Shown here one piece after another: positions 32,599 to 42,855 of a DNA stretch of 64,000 nucleotides. The DNA lies in contig CP087974.1 of assembly GCA_024426085.1 (NCBI GenBank), positions 3,382,001-3,446,000 of the forward strand. The letters are read 5' to 3'. Origin of the DNA: Rhizobium sp. RCAM05350. GTDB lineage: Bacteria > Pseudomonadota > Alphaproteobacteria > Rhizobiales > Rhizobiaceae. The notes under the pieces were generated by a model. The model had not been told where the DNA came from. It saw only the letters and a list, made by a program, of their open reading frames with translations, and made no database searches. Position numbers and translations under genes: made by a program. How positions within the stretch are numbered: position 1 is the first letter of the stretch; every line of letters starts with the position of its first letter.

Positions 32599-33931
32599 TC
32601 AGACCGGCGACGCAATCTCCAGCGGAGATCCATCGGAAAAACGGCTGAACCGGAAGGGCGTGGGATCGACGATGGGGGTAGTTCCCATGACCAGATCGGC
32701 GGCAAGATGCCCAGCACCCGGCCCGATGCCAAACCCGTGGCCGGAAAATCCGGTCGCAATAACCAGGCTGGCAAGGCTGTCGAGCGTGGAAATGACTGGG
32801 ACCGCGTCTGGCGTCACGTCGATCAGGCCGGCCCAGATTTGCTCCACTTTCGCGTCACGCAGTACCGGCAAGGCTTCCGTGGCCGCCTGCAACGCGTTCA
32901 AAGCGGATCTGCCATCCGGATTCGGATCGAGAATACGATGCCGTTCGAATGCGCCGGGCCGGTCGAGGGGGACCGCGGAGATTTCGAACAGTTCCTGCCA
33001 GCTTCGAGCGCTAAGACCGATTTGCACCGCGTCGCCCTCAGCCTTCCTGGCGGGTTGGAAATCATGGAAGAAGGTAAAACTGTCCGGCACCAGCGCATGC
33101 ATATTGATGCCGCCATTGGCGATGGTGTAGCCGCCGTCCAGCCGTTTCCTATAGGCATAGGTCGCGGTGGCGCCGGCCCCATCCGGTCCTCGGTTTACCG
33201 CGCTGGTGCGCAGCACCGAGTTGCGCACTTTCAGCTGCGGCAGCTGGATGCCAAGTCCCTTGCAGAACAGGCGCGACCAGGCGCCGCCGGCAAGCACGAC
33301 AGCGGGAGGTCTCGATCCGGCCTTTCTCGGTGATCACAGCACTGATCCGACCGGCGCTCTTTTCGATGCCGCGCACGGCACAGCCTGTCAGGATGCGGGC
33401 ACCGGCCCGGCGCGCGCCCGTCGCAATCGCCGGCACTGCCTTTTGCGGTTCGGCACGACCATCACTTGGCGTGTAGAGCGCGCCCTTGTATCGCCGCCCG
33501 GCACCCAGCATCACGGCAGCCGTTTCGTCGGGGCCGATTTGTCGCGTATCGAGGTCATGCGCCTGCGCGAGCTTCAGCCAGGCATCGCGATTGGCGATGT
33601 CCACCTCGCTCTCGGAGATATAGAGGATGCCGGAGCGGCGGAATCCGGTCTCGCCGCCGACGCGCGCATCCAGCCCGTCCCAGATTTTCAAGGCTTCGAT
33701 CGCCAGCGGAATCTCCCGCCGGTCTCTGCCCATGACACGGACCCAGCCCCAGTTGCGACTGGATTGCTCGCCGCCAAGCACGCCCTTTTCGCAAAGCACG
33801 ACATCGACGCCGCGTTCGGCAAGGAAAAGCGCCGTGCTTACCCCGATGATGCCGCCGCCGATGATGATGACATCGGCTCTTTTCGGGAGAATCTGGTCGG
33901 TTTCGCTGTGGTCAAGGATAGGGCCGGGCAT
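32599..33931 (-). CDS. DAO-family FAD-dependent oxidoreductase, one frameshift
   Basis: A flavoprotein of about 444 residues with the dinucleotide motif DVIIIGGGIIGVSTALFLAERG near residue 20 (first 20 residues shown in part) and a C-terminal FAD segment SGHGFGIGPGAGHLAADLV. A break near 33310 separates the two halves. The family oxidises amino acids or amines such as glycine, sarcosine or D-amino acids; the substrate cannot be read here. It runs convergently into dhaK with no spacer and no terminator between them. Confidence 0.85.
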
Positions 33932-34034
33932 GGGGAGGGTTCCGAGCGTCGAAGAAAGAGATCTCCGATGTGCATGGTATAGTGCCGTTGTTCAAGTCGC
34001 GAAGACTGGCCGGTGACGGAACGAATGTGTGCCG

Positions 34035-35069
34035 TCAGACGGGCAGAGTGAACGCGTCGCTCTCGCCTTCGACAAGGTCTTCCGGCCAGACTTTGTGAAG
34101 CTCCGCATCCGGATAGAAATGGCTGAAGGCTGGCATGGTGGCTAGCAATGCTTCCGCGAGCGCAATGCCGAGATCGCGCCGTGATAGCGTGAAGCCGGTC
34201 AGGCTCGGCGACAGGAAATGCGATTGCGGGCTCTGACGGCCGATGATGGCGATATCGCGTCCGGGCTTGAGGCCGGCTTCGCTCAGGCCACGGTAGAAGC
34301 CGATGGCGATGGTCTCGTTGACCAGCAGGATTGCGGTTGGCCGGTCCTTCTTGGCAAGGAGTTGCTGGGCGACATGATAACCGCCTGCCTCGTTCGGCTT
34401 CGAGCTGAAGACAAGATCGGGATCGAGCGTCAATCCGTGCGCGGTAAGGGCCTTTGCGCTTTGATCGACGAAGAGATGGCCCAGGTTGATGTCGTCATGC
34501 GGCCGCGTCACGGCGATGCGTCGGTGACCTCTCGCCACCAGCCGGTCGATCGACGTCTGCGCCATGCCTTCGAAATCGAGATCGAGCCAGGGCTGGCCGA
34601 CATCCGTCAGGCTGCGCCCGAGCGTGACAAACGGGATCTTGCGCTTGGCCAGAAATTCGGAAACGTGGATCGTGCCGCTGGGTGGCCGACAGAATGAGGC
34701 CATCGGCGAAGCCGCGGGCAACGACGCGGCGGAGATAATCATCGGGGTCTTCCTCCGACGAGCAGAGCAGGGCGACCAGATCGAGATGATGGCGGGCAAA
34801 AACCGTCTGGACACCATCGAATACGCTCATGAAGAACGTATCGCCCTGACCTGGTGATCTCCGTGCCGGTCTGCATCATGAAGCCGATGATATTGGTGGT
34901 GCCCTGGCGCAGGCTGCGGCCGGACTGGTTGGGCACATAGCCGAGTTCGGCGGCGGCTTCCAGCACCTTGCGGCGCGTTTCCTCGTTGACATCAGGGCGG
35001 CCGTTCAGCGCGAGACACCGTTCCGATAGAAATATCCAGATGTTGCGCAAGCCTGCGTATGCCCGTCAT
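34035..35069 (-). CDS. LacI-family transcriptional regulator, three frameshifts
   Basis: The N-terminal HTH reads IRRLAQHLDISIGTVSRALN once a base missing near 35012 is restored, followed by the hinge segment ELGYVPNQSGRSLR. The ligand domain contains IPFVTLGRSL and HRRIAVTRPHDDINLGH. Further breaks are near 34857 and 34683. The total of about 345 residues is normal. It is divergent from the Gfo/Idh gene, and a perfect palindrome lies between them, so it very likely controls the sugar operon to its right. Confidence 0.9.
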
Positions 35070-35115
35070 TCCAGCCGCTTCCAACGTGTGATTTCCGTGT
35101 CTCGATATCCATCTA

Positions 35116-35144
35116 TTGACACGTTTCAAAAATCGATCATAGTA
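35116..35144 (+). promoter_or_regulatory. Candidate promoter of the Gfo/Idh-ABC operon
   Basis: TTGACA (35116-35121) and ATAGTA (35139-35144) with a 17-base spacer match the -35 and -10 pattern well enough to be a promoter. The LacI-type operator begins at the end of the -10 element, a position suited to repression. Confidence 0.5.
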
Positions 35145-35161
35145 CCGTAAACGTTTACGGT
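35144..35161. promoter_or_regulatory. LacI-family operator, perfect 18-bp palindrome
   Basis: ACCGTAAACGTTTACGGT is a perfect palindrome with the central CG step common to LacI-family sites. It lies 75 bp from the LacI start and 49 bp before the Gfo/Idh start, so it can serve both directions. Confidence 0.82.
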
Positions 35162-35209
35162 GGCCGAAAAGGAGCGAAAACCGTAGACTTCTAGGAGGAG
35201 AATCTCATT

Positions 35210-36232
35210 TTGCGTGCAGTTTTGTGCGGGTGCGGAGCTATGGCCAAAGGCTGGCTGAGAGCGATCGTGGATACCCCTGAAATCAGAGCGGCGGTCGATG
35301 TCGTCGGCCTCGTCGACGTCAATCCGGCGGCGGCAAGGGCGCTTGCCGAAGAGTTCGGTCTGGGCGATGCCATCATTGGTTCCGATCTCGGTTCCGTACT
35401 TGCCGAAACGTCGGCGGATGTCGTGTTCGACGTGGTTATCCCGTCCGCCCGCCACGATGTGGTCGGAACCGCGCTCGCCCATGGCTGCCACGTGCTCAGC
35501 GAAAAGCCGATGGCAGCATCGATCGAGGAAGGGCGGTCGCTGATCGCTCAGGCTGAGGCCGCCGGAAAAGTTCATGCCGTCGTCCAGAACCGCCGATTCA
35601 TTTCGGGTATTCGCCGCATCCGCCGCCTGGTGGAAAGCGGTGCGCTCGGCGAATTGACGGCCATTCATTGTGATTTCTTCATCGGTGCGCATTTTGGCGG
35701 GTTCCGTGAAGAGATGGACAATGTGCTCTTGCTTGATATGGCGATCCACACATTCTGACGCTGCCCGCTTCGTTGCGGACAAGGTGCCGGTGGCGGTCTA
35801 TTGCCATGAAAGCAATCCGCGCGGTTCCTGGTATGTGCATGGCGCGGCCGCCAATGCGATCTTCGAGTTTTCCGATGACGTGACCTTCACCTATCGCGGC
35901 TCCTGGTGCGCGGAAGGGGCGAATACCAGCTGGGAAAGCCAGTGGCGTATCATCGGCACCAAGGGAACGTTGCTCTGGGACGGTGCCGACAGTTTTCAGG
36001 CAGGCGTTGTCGCGGGTTCGGAAGGCTTCTTGCGTCCGATCGAAACCATCGATGTACCGCGGCCGGCAAACGAGGCGCAGACCCATGGTCATGCCAGCGT
36101 GATCGCGGACTTTCTTAACGCCATCCAGACCGGCGCCAAGCCGGAGACGGTCAGCAACGACAATATCAACAGCCTTGCCATGGTGTTCGCGGCGATCGAA
36201 GCGCCCGCACCAAGCAGCGCGTGACCCTATGA
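35210..36232 (+). CDS. Gfo/Idh/MocA-family oxidoreductase, two frameshifts
   Basis: An NAD(P)-dependent sugar dehydrogenase of about 340 residues. The N-terminal Rossmann fold begins RAVLCGCGAMAKGW, and the conserved catalytic-domain entry motif is HVLSEKPMA. Breaks near 35755 and 36203 split it; restoring the second gives an end TKQRVTL, so the true stop is at 36230-36232. The start is TTG at 35210, supported by AGGAGGAG nine bases upstream. First gene of the LacI-controlled operon; the substrate is unknown. Confidence 0.87.
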
Positions 36233-36245
36233 ACAGGACAATTTC

Positions 36246-37149
36246 ATGAGCAATCCGGCAAAAGCCATCCGCATCGGCACCATGATCGGCGCATCCGCAG
36301 GCAAGGCGGCAGAGCGTATCGGCAAGGTGGCAGATATGGGCTTCGAAAGCTTCGAGCCCTTCTTCTGGCAGACGACCAATGGCCAGAACCTTGCCGAACT
36401 CGGCAAGCGCTGCGTCGAGGCGATTGGTGACCGCGACATCACCATTTCGACGCTCGGCATGTTCGGCAATCCGCTGGAGACGACCGAAATCGACCGCGAT
36501 ACACTGCAGGGCTGGAAGGACTGCATCGACAACGCCCATCATTTTGGTGCCACCTGCGTTGCCGGCTTTACCGGCCGTATTCTGCAATAAGCCGCTGACC
36601 GACAGCCTGCCGCGCTACAAGGAAATCTGGAGCGAGCTTGCCAAGCGGGCCGCCGACAAGGGCGTGAAGATCGCATTCGAGAATTGCGCCATGGATGGCA
36701 ACTGGGCGACCGGCGACTGGAACATCGCCCACAACCCCGATGCATGGGAACTGATCTTCAACGAGACGCCAGATGACAATATCGGGCTCGAATGGGAACC
36801 CTGCCACCAGATGGTCTATCTCATCGATCCGCTGCCGCAGATCCGCAAATGGGCAAGCAAGATCTTTCACGTGCATGGCAAGGACGCGACCATCCGCTGG
36901 GACGTCATCCGCGAGCACGGTATTTTCGGCAAGGAAAAATTCGTGTTCATGCGTACACCGGGCTTTGGCGACACCAACTGGACGGACGTGATTTCCGAGC
37001 TGCGGCTTGCCGGTTGGTCCGGTTCGATCGACATCGAGGGCTGGCACGATCCGGTCTATCGCGACGCACTTGAGATGACTGGCCAGGTTCATGGCCTGAA
37101 TTATCTAAAGGCTTGCCGGGGCGGCGATTTCGTCGTCGATCCCGCCTGA
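36246..37149 (+). CDS. TIM-barrel sugar isomerase/epimerase, one frameshift
   Basis: A xylose-isomerase-like TIM barrel of about 301 residues. Likely metal ligands lie in KIAFENCAMDGNW, IGLEWEPCHQM, FHVHGKDA and IDIEGWHDPVY. A break near 36585 splits it. Its operon with a Gfo/Idh dehydrogenase and a CUT1 importer is a common catabolic set for uncommon sugars or inositol derivatives. The stop codon lies inside the left arm of a long hairpin. Confidence 0.88.
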
Positions 37150-37180
37150 TTGGCCAGGCCTGCCCGGCCAATCAGGCGGG
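37141..37180 (+). other. Long perfect hairpin between isomerase and binding-protein genes
   Basis: CCCGCCTGATTGGCC and GGCCAATCAGGCGGG form a perfect 15-bp stem with a 10-base loop. The isomerase stop codon lies in the left arm. There is no T-run, so an mRNA-processing or stability role is more likely than termination. Confidence 0.75.
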
Positions 37181-37257
37181 CCTGACAGACTGAAATAGAC
37201 TGAAGAAGGCCGGCATGGAGGATGACGGCCGACAGGATAACCACAAGGAGGAAAATT

Positions 37258-38491
37258 ATGGGTATCCGCAAATATGCAGTCATCGGTGCGCTGGCGCTTG
37301 CAGGCGTTTCGATGTTCGGTCTTTCCGCGAAGGCGGAAGACGTGAAACTCACTGTCTGGTCGCTTGACCGCGACATTCAGCCGGCACCGCATCTGGTGGC
37401 CGATTTCAACAAGCTCAACAATGGCATCCAGATCGAGTACCGCCGGATCCAGTTCGACGACGTGGTGAGCGAGGCCATGCGCGCCTACTCGACTGGCCAG
37501 GCGCCGGATATCATCGCCATCGACAATCCGGAGCACGCGCTGTTTTCGTCGCGCGGCGCCTTCCTTGATCTCACCGACATGATCTCGAAATCGACCCTGA
37601 TCAAGCCGGAAAACTATTTCCCCGGTCCGCTGAAGTCCGTCGAATGGGACGGCAAATATTACAGGCGTGCCGAAGGCGACCAACACGATCGCACTCTACT
37701 ACAACAAGGACATGTTCAAGGCGAAGGGGCTCGACCCGAACAAGCCGCCGCAGACCTGGGACGAACTGGTCGAGGATGCGCGCAAGCTGACCGACCCGGC
37801 TGCCAACGTCTATGGTCTGGCATTCTCGGCCAAGGCCAATGAGGAAGGTACCTTCCAGTTCCTGCCCTGGGCGCAGATGGGCGGCGGTAGCTATGAGAAC
37901 ATCAATTCCGAGGGTGCCGTGAAGGCGCTGACGGTCTGGAAGACGATCATGGACGAGAAGCTTGCCTCGCCGGATACGCTGACCCGCGGCCAGTGGGATT
38001 CGACCGGCACGTTCAATTCCGGCAATGCCGCCATGGCGATCTCCGGCCCATGGGAACTCGACCGCATGTCGCAGGAAGCGAAATTCGACTGGGGCGTCAC
38101 GCTGCTGCCGGTTCCGCAGGAAGGTGCTGAACGCTCGTCGGCCATGGGCGACTTCAACTGGGCGATCTTTGCCTCGACCAAGCACCCGGAAGAAGCCTTC
38201 AAGGCACTCGAATATTTCGCTTCGCAGGACGACAAGATGTTCAAGAACTACGGCCAGCTCCCGGCCCGTTCCGACATCTCCATCCCGGAAACCGGTCAGG
38301 CGCTGAAGGATGCCGGGCTCAAGGTGTTCCTCGAACAGCTGAAATATGCAAAGCCGCGCGGCCCGCATCCGGAATGGCCGAAGATCTCCAAGGCGATCCA
38401 GGATGCCATCCAGGCGGCTTTGACTGGCCAGTCGAGCCCGAAGGACGCCCTTGATCAGGCAGCCGAGAAGATCAAGGCTGTCTTGGGTTAA
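37258..38491 (+). CDS. CUT1-type ABC sugar-binding protein, one frameshift
   Basis: The signal peptide ([20 protein letters not shown], cleavage near SAKAED) marks a periplasmic binding protein of about 411 residues. Family segments include [36 protein letters not shown] and [16 protein letters not shown] break near 37664 splits it. CAAGGAGG lies just before the ATG. It follows the LacI-controlled catabolic genes and precedes two permeases and one ATPase. Confidence 0.9.
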
Positions 38492-38505
38492 TCTCCAGTG
38501 CCACC

Positions 38506-38528
38506 GGATGGCTGTCCGTCAGCCATCC
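38506..38528 (+). other. Intercistronic hairpin after second binding-protein gene
   Basis: GGATGGCTG and CAGCCATCC form a perfect 9-bp stem with a 5-base loop, 14 bases after the binding-protein stop and 73 bases before the permease start. No T-run follows. Confidence 0.6.
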
Positions 38529-38601
38529 ATCATTTCCTCCCGGAAGGGGTTGTCTCGCGCGCGAATGCATGGGCAGCCCCGTTCGGAGCATCGGAGGCCC
38601 C

Positions 38602-39504
38602 ATGAAGAGGCTCCTTTCCAGTGTCCGTGATGGCCGCGGTTTCGATATCGTGCTTGTTGCCTTCCCACTCGGCTTTCTGTTCCTGATGGCGGGGTTGCCG
38701 CTGCTCTACAACGTATTGATGAGCTTTCAGGAGGTTGACATGTTCAGCCTCGGCACGTTCCTGCGCCCCTTCGTAGGCTTCAAGAACTACACCGATCTGT
38801 TCGCCCAACCCGAGACATGGCCAATTCTCGGCAATACGGCGATCTTCGTCATCGGCTCGATCGCCGGCCAGTTCCTGATCGGCTTTGGGCTGGCCCTGTT
38901 CTTCTGGGTGAATTTTCCGGGCGCCTCCTGGCTGCGCGGCCTATTCCTCGTTTCCTGGGTGATGCCCGGTCTCGTCGTTGGCGCCATCTGGAACTGGATC
39001 CTGTCGGGTGATTTCGGCGTGCTGAATTTCATGCTGAGGGAAACCGGCATTATCAGTGGCAACATCTTCTGGCGCTCCGACCCCAATTACTCGCTTTATG
39101 CGGTCATCATGGCCAACATCTGGCTGGGCACGGCCTTCAACATGATCCTCCTGTCCGTCGGGTTGGCGAGCATTCCCGGCGATCTCTATGAGGCGGCCGA
39201 ACTGGACGGCGCCAATGCCTGGCAGCGCTTCTGGACGATCACCCTGCCGATGATGCGCTCGACCATCGGCGCCATCATTTCACTGGGTCTGATCTTCACG
39301 CTGCAGCAGTTCGACCTTTTCGCCGCGATCACTTCCGGCGGGCCGAACAATTCGTCCAACGTCACGCAATACTGGGCCTGGGATCTCTCCTTCCGGCAAT
39401 ATGACTTCGCCAAGGGCGCAACGATCTCGGTCATCATGATCGTCTTCGTGATGTTTGCCTCGGTCGTCTATGTCCGCTCCACACGCCATGAGGTGCGCGG
39501 ATGA
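38602..39504 (+). CDS. ABC sugar permease, MalF-like
   Basis: An intact permease of 300 residues with six predicted membrane segments, beginning around IVLVAFPLGFLFLMAGLPLL. The coupling loop DLYEAAELDGANAWQRFW carries the EAA motif. I chose the ATG at 38602, preceded by CGGAGG, rather than the longer reading from 38569. It overlaps the next permease by 4 bases. Confidence 0.92.
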   Translation: MKRLLSSVRDGRGFDIVLVAFPLGFLFLMAGLPLLYNVLMSFQEVDMFSLGTFLRPFVGFKNYTDLFAQPETWPILGNTAIFVIGSIAGQFLIGFGLALFFWVNFPGASWLRGLFLVSWVMPGLVVGAIWNWILSGDFGVLNFMLRETGIISGNIFWRSDPNYSLYAVIMANIWLGTAFNMILLSVGLASIPGDLYEAAELDGANAWQRFWTITLPMMRSTIGAIISLGLIFTLQQFDLFAAITSGGPNNSSNVTQYWAWDLSFRQYDFAKGATISVIMIVFVMFASVVYVRSTRHEVRG

Positions 39505-40328
39505 GCGACACCAACCGCAATCGCCTGATGCTGGTCATCGCCATTATCATGGCAGCGATCTATCTGTTTCCGCTCTATTGGATGTACATCACCGCGCTGA
39601 AAAGCGGCTCGGAGATGTTTGCGACGCCGCCAAGCTTCTGGCCGTCGGAGCCGCAATGGGCCACCTATGCCTTCGTCTGGGAAAGCCGGGGCATGGGCCG
39701 CTATCTGTGGAACTCGCTGGTCATCGCGTTCGGCTCGGTCACCCTGATCACCGTGCTCGGCGTCGGCTGCGCCTATGTGCTGGCGCGTTATCGCAATGTC
39801 TGGGTCGATATCGGGTTGTTCCTGATCCTGATGCTGCAGGTCCTGCCGGCCTCGCTGATGATCACGCCTATCTTCGTCGGCTTCTCGCAGCTCGGCATGC
39901 TCAACTATCCGCGTCTGGCCGTGATCATAGCTATTGCCGCCAAGAGCATGCCGTTCTTCGTCGTGCTGGTGCGCGCCACCTTCATGGCGGTGCCGCAGGA
40001 GCTTGAAGAAGCGGCATTGGTCGATGGCAATTGCTGGGTCGGTGCCTTCTTCAACATCGTGCTGCCGCTTGCCCGCAACGGCATCCTTGTCAGCGCCATC
40101 CTCATCTTCATGCAGGCCTTCGGCGAGTTCGTCTATTCGAAGTCGATCATCCAGGCGGTGGAACTGCAGCCCGCCAGCGTTGGCCTTAACTCTTTCATGG
40201 GGCCGAACACCAATGAATGGAACAACATCATGGCCTATGCCACGATCTACGTGACCCCCATTCTCGCCATCTTCGTGCTGCTGCAGCGGCGCATCGTCTC
40301 CGGCCTTACTTCGGGAGCCATCAAATGA
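39501..40328 (+). CDS. ABC sugar permease, MalG-like
   Basis: An intact permease of 275 residues. The first membrane segment is [20 protein letters not shown], and the coupling loop is [18 protein letters not shown]. It overlaps both neighbours through ATGA junctions, so the transporter genes are translationally coupled. It forms the membrane pore with the preceding MalF-like subunit. Confidence 0.93.
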   Translation: MSDTNRNRLMLVIAIIMAAIYLFPLYWMYITALKSGSEMFATPPSFWPSEPQWATYAFVWESRGMGRYLWNSLVIAFGSVTLITVLGVGCAYVLARYRNVWVDIGLFLILMLQVLPASLMITPIFVGFSQLGMLNYPRLAVIIAIAAKSMPFFVVLVRATFMAVPQELEEAALVDGNCWVGAFFNIVLPLARNGILVSAILIFMQAFGEFVYSKSIIQAVELQPASVGLNSFMGPNTNEWNNIMAYATIYVTPILAIFVLLQRRIVSGLTSGAIK

Positions 40329-41391
40329 CCAAACAGATCGAGCTCTCGGGCGTCAATAAATATTACGGCGCCTTCCACGCGTTGAAGAATATCGAGCTCA
40401 GCATCGAGAAAGGTAGCTTCGTCGCACTCGTCGGTCCGTCCGGCTGCGGCAAGTCTACGCTGCTGCGGTCGCTGGCCGGGCTGGAAAGCATCTCCACGGG
40501 CGATCTCAAGATCGCCGGTGAGCTGATGAACAACGTGCCGCCGCGCAAGCGCGACATCGCCATGGTGTTCCAGTCCTATGCGCTCTATCCGCATATGACG
40601 GTGGAGCAGAACCTGACCTACAGCCTACGTATTCGCGGTGTTCCGAAAGCCGAAGCCAAGAAGGCAGCCGAGGAAGTGGCGGCGACCACCGGGCTTTCGC
40701 AGCTTCTCGGCCGCTATCCGCGTGAATTGTCCGGTGGCCAGCGCCAGCGTGTCGCCATGAGCCGGGCGATCATCCGGCATCCGAAGGCGTTCCTGTTCGA
40801 CGAACCTTTGTCGAACCTCGATGCGGCGCTACGCGTCCACATGCGCAAGGAAATCCGCACCCTGCACGACAGGCTCGGCGCGACGTCGGTCTATGTTACG
40901 CATGACCAGATCGAGGCGATGACTATGGCCGATCATGTCGTCGTCATGAAGGATGGTGTCATCGAACAGCAGGGTGCACCGCTCGAATTGTATGACCGAC
41001 CGGCCAACAGGTTCGTCGTGGTTTCATCGGTTCACCGGCGATGAATTTCGTGCCCGCAGTGGTTGGCGAAGACGGCCGTTCGCTGGCGGTCGATGTCGGC
41101 GAAAAGCAGACCATCGTTCTCGACCGTCAGCTGCAGCCCGGCCGCAAGGTGACGGCGGGTCTGAGGCCCGAACATCTGCATTTCGTTGAACCGGGGCAGG
41201 GCGTCTTCCGCCTGCCGGTGGGTATCGTCGAAAGCACCGGCTCGGCGACCTACATCACCACATCGACCGCGGCGGAGGTGACGATCGTCGAAACCTCGCG
41301 CAGGACGGTCAGGACCGGCGATATCATCGACGTGTCGATCCGTCCCGCCGACGTGCATGTGTTCGATGCGGAGACCGGATTGAGGGTCTGA
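40325..41391 (+). CDS. ABC sugar transporter ATPase, one frameshift
   Basis: A MalK-type ATPase of about 355 residues with Walker [11 protein letters not shown]-loop [10 protein letters not shown], signature LSGGQRQR, Walker B AFLFDEP and switch [15 protein letters not shown] break near 41024 falls just before the conserved [12 protein letters not shown] segment that opens the regulatory domain. It is the last gene of the LacI-controlled operon and is followed 5 bases later by a terminator. Confidence 0.92.
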
Positions 41392-41396
41392 GACCA

Positions 41397-41428
41397 GCGG
41401 CCGCCCTGTGATGAGGGCGGCCGCCTTT
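41397..41428 (+). terminator. Intrinsic terminator of the second ABC operon
   Basis: GCGGCCGCCC and GGGCGGCCGC make a perfect 10-bp stem with an 8-base loop and a short CTTT tail. It separates the operon from the convergent SDR gene ending at 41433 and could serve both. Confidence 0.75.
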
Positions 41429-41432
41429 CCAG

Positions 41433-42265
41433 TCAGCTTTTCAGCATAAAGCGCGAGCGCATGAAACGGACATAGTCCTGTTCGGACAGATCGTATCGTG
41501 CCTTGAGGATCGGATTTTCCGGGTCGCCGACATAGTAGCGCAGTGTATCGGTATCGTCGGTTGCAGCATTGAAGATCGTCTCTGCCACGTCGCTCGAACT
41601 CATCGGACGTGCTGCCATCATCCCGGCGAAGAGATCCATCGTCCTGCCGACGAAATCATCGTAGTCAGTCAGCGCCGGATTGCTGGCGATATCGCCTGCC
41701 TGCCGTTCCGAAAACTTCGTCTCAGTGACGCCGCCATGGGGAAGAACAAGCTTCACGCCGATATTCTGCGATGAGAGTTCGTAAGCCAGAGCCTCCGAAA
41801 AACCTTCGAGCGCAAACTTGCTCGCACTGTAGAGCGAGATCATCGGCAGGGTGAAAATACCAGCACCAGAGCTGATATTGATGATCAGGCCGGAGCGGTT
41901 CTGCCGGAAATGCGGCAGGATGGCGCGGGTGACATCCATGACACCGAAGACATTGACGTCGAACTGCGTCTGAATCTTTTCGCGTGAAATGGCCTCGAAC
42001 AGGCCGAACTGGCCATAGCCTGCATTGTTGATCAGGAGATCGATTTTGCCAAAGCGATCGATCCCTGCGTCAATCGCCTCATCGATGCTGGCCGGATCCT
42101 GAACATCGAGGCGGGTGACGAGGATGCCATCGATTTCAGCGAGTTCCTCGCCCTGTTGCGGATCGCGCATGGTGGCAATGACATTCCAGCCCTGTCCGGC
42201 AAAAACCTGGCCGAGGCCTTGCCGATGCCGGAGGAGCAGCCGGTGATGAGAACGGTTTTCTTCAT
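41433..42265 (-). CDS. Short-chain dehydrogenase/reductase, one frameshift
   Basis: A classical SDR of about 277 residues. The cofactor motif TGCSSGIG follows the start MKKTVLI, LLINNAGYGQFGLFE is next, and the catalytic Ser, Tyr and Lys lie in NISSGAGIF and SLYSASKFALEGFSEAL. A break near 42222 lies just after the cofactor motif. A longer upstream reading is an artefact of that break. The substrate is unknown; the next gene, modE, is divergent. Confidence 0.88.
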
Positions 42266-42466
42266 GATGTGTGGTCCTTGAGTGGGCGATACGGCCATCA
42301 TGTAGTCCACCACAATCGTTCCGATAATCGGCATATTCCGGCATGAAGAGATGCAAAAAATAGGACAATCGGCGTCCGGGTCCGAGTAGACAGGGGCAAG
42401 CCGCGCTATACATCGGCGGGCGGTCGCAGTAGTCTTTACCTATAGAGCCAAGACATATGAAACGGC

Positions 42467-42855
42467 ATGACACAGACAGAACCCGCGAGCCTCCAACCCG
42501 TCCTGCGCATTGATTTCCCCCATGCTGAGCGGCTGGGCCGGGGCAAGATCGCGCTGCTTGAGCATATCCGCGAAACCGGATCGATCTCGGCTGCCGGCCG
42601 CGCCATGGACATGTCCTATCGGCGGGCCTGGCTGTTGGTGAGTGCGCTTAACAGCATGTTCAAGCAGGAGGCGGTAGAATTGCAGCGCGGCGGAAAACAA
42701 GGCGGGGAGCGGCCGTTACACCCTTCGGCGAGGAACTGATCCGGCAATTCCGGATGATGGAAGAGAAAGCGCAGGCGGCACTGGCGCAGGAACTGGCCTG
42801 GCTGGAAGACAATCTCAGTTCAGGCACCGTCAGAGATCCAGAGCCACGCTCTTGA
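42467..42855 (+). CDS. modE: Molybdate-responsive regulator, N-terminal ModE domain only, one frameshift
   Basis: A winged-helix protein of about 129 residues, with [23 protein letters not shown] as its core HTH (given in part as [16 protein letters not shown]). A base missing near 42712 breaks it; the restored frame continues [19 protein letters not shown]. It lacks the C-terminal molybdate-binding (TOBE) domains of the Escherichia coli protein, as is common in alpha-proteobacteria. It converges with modC and overlaps its end by 26 bases. Two likely target boxes lie before modA. Confidence 0.85.

Noticed and set aside
42266-42473. N-terminal extension of the SDR (about 70 residues)
   Set aside because: It exists only in the wrong frame upstream of the break near 42222; the true start MKKTVLI lies at 42265.
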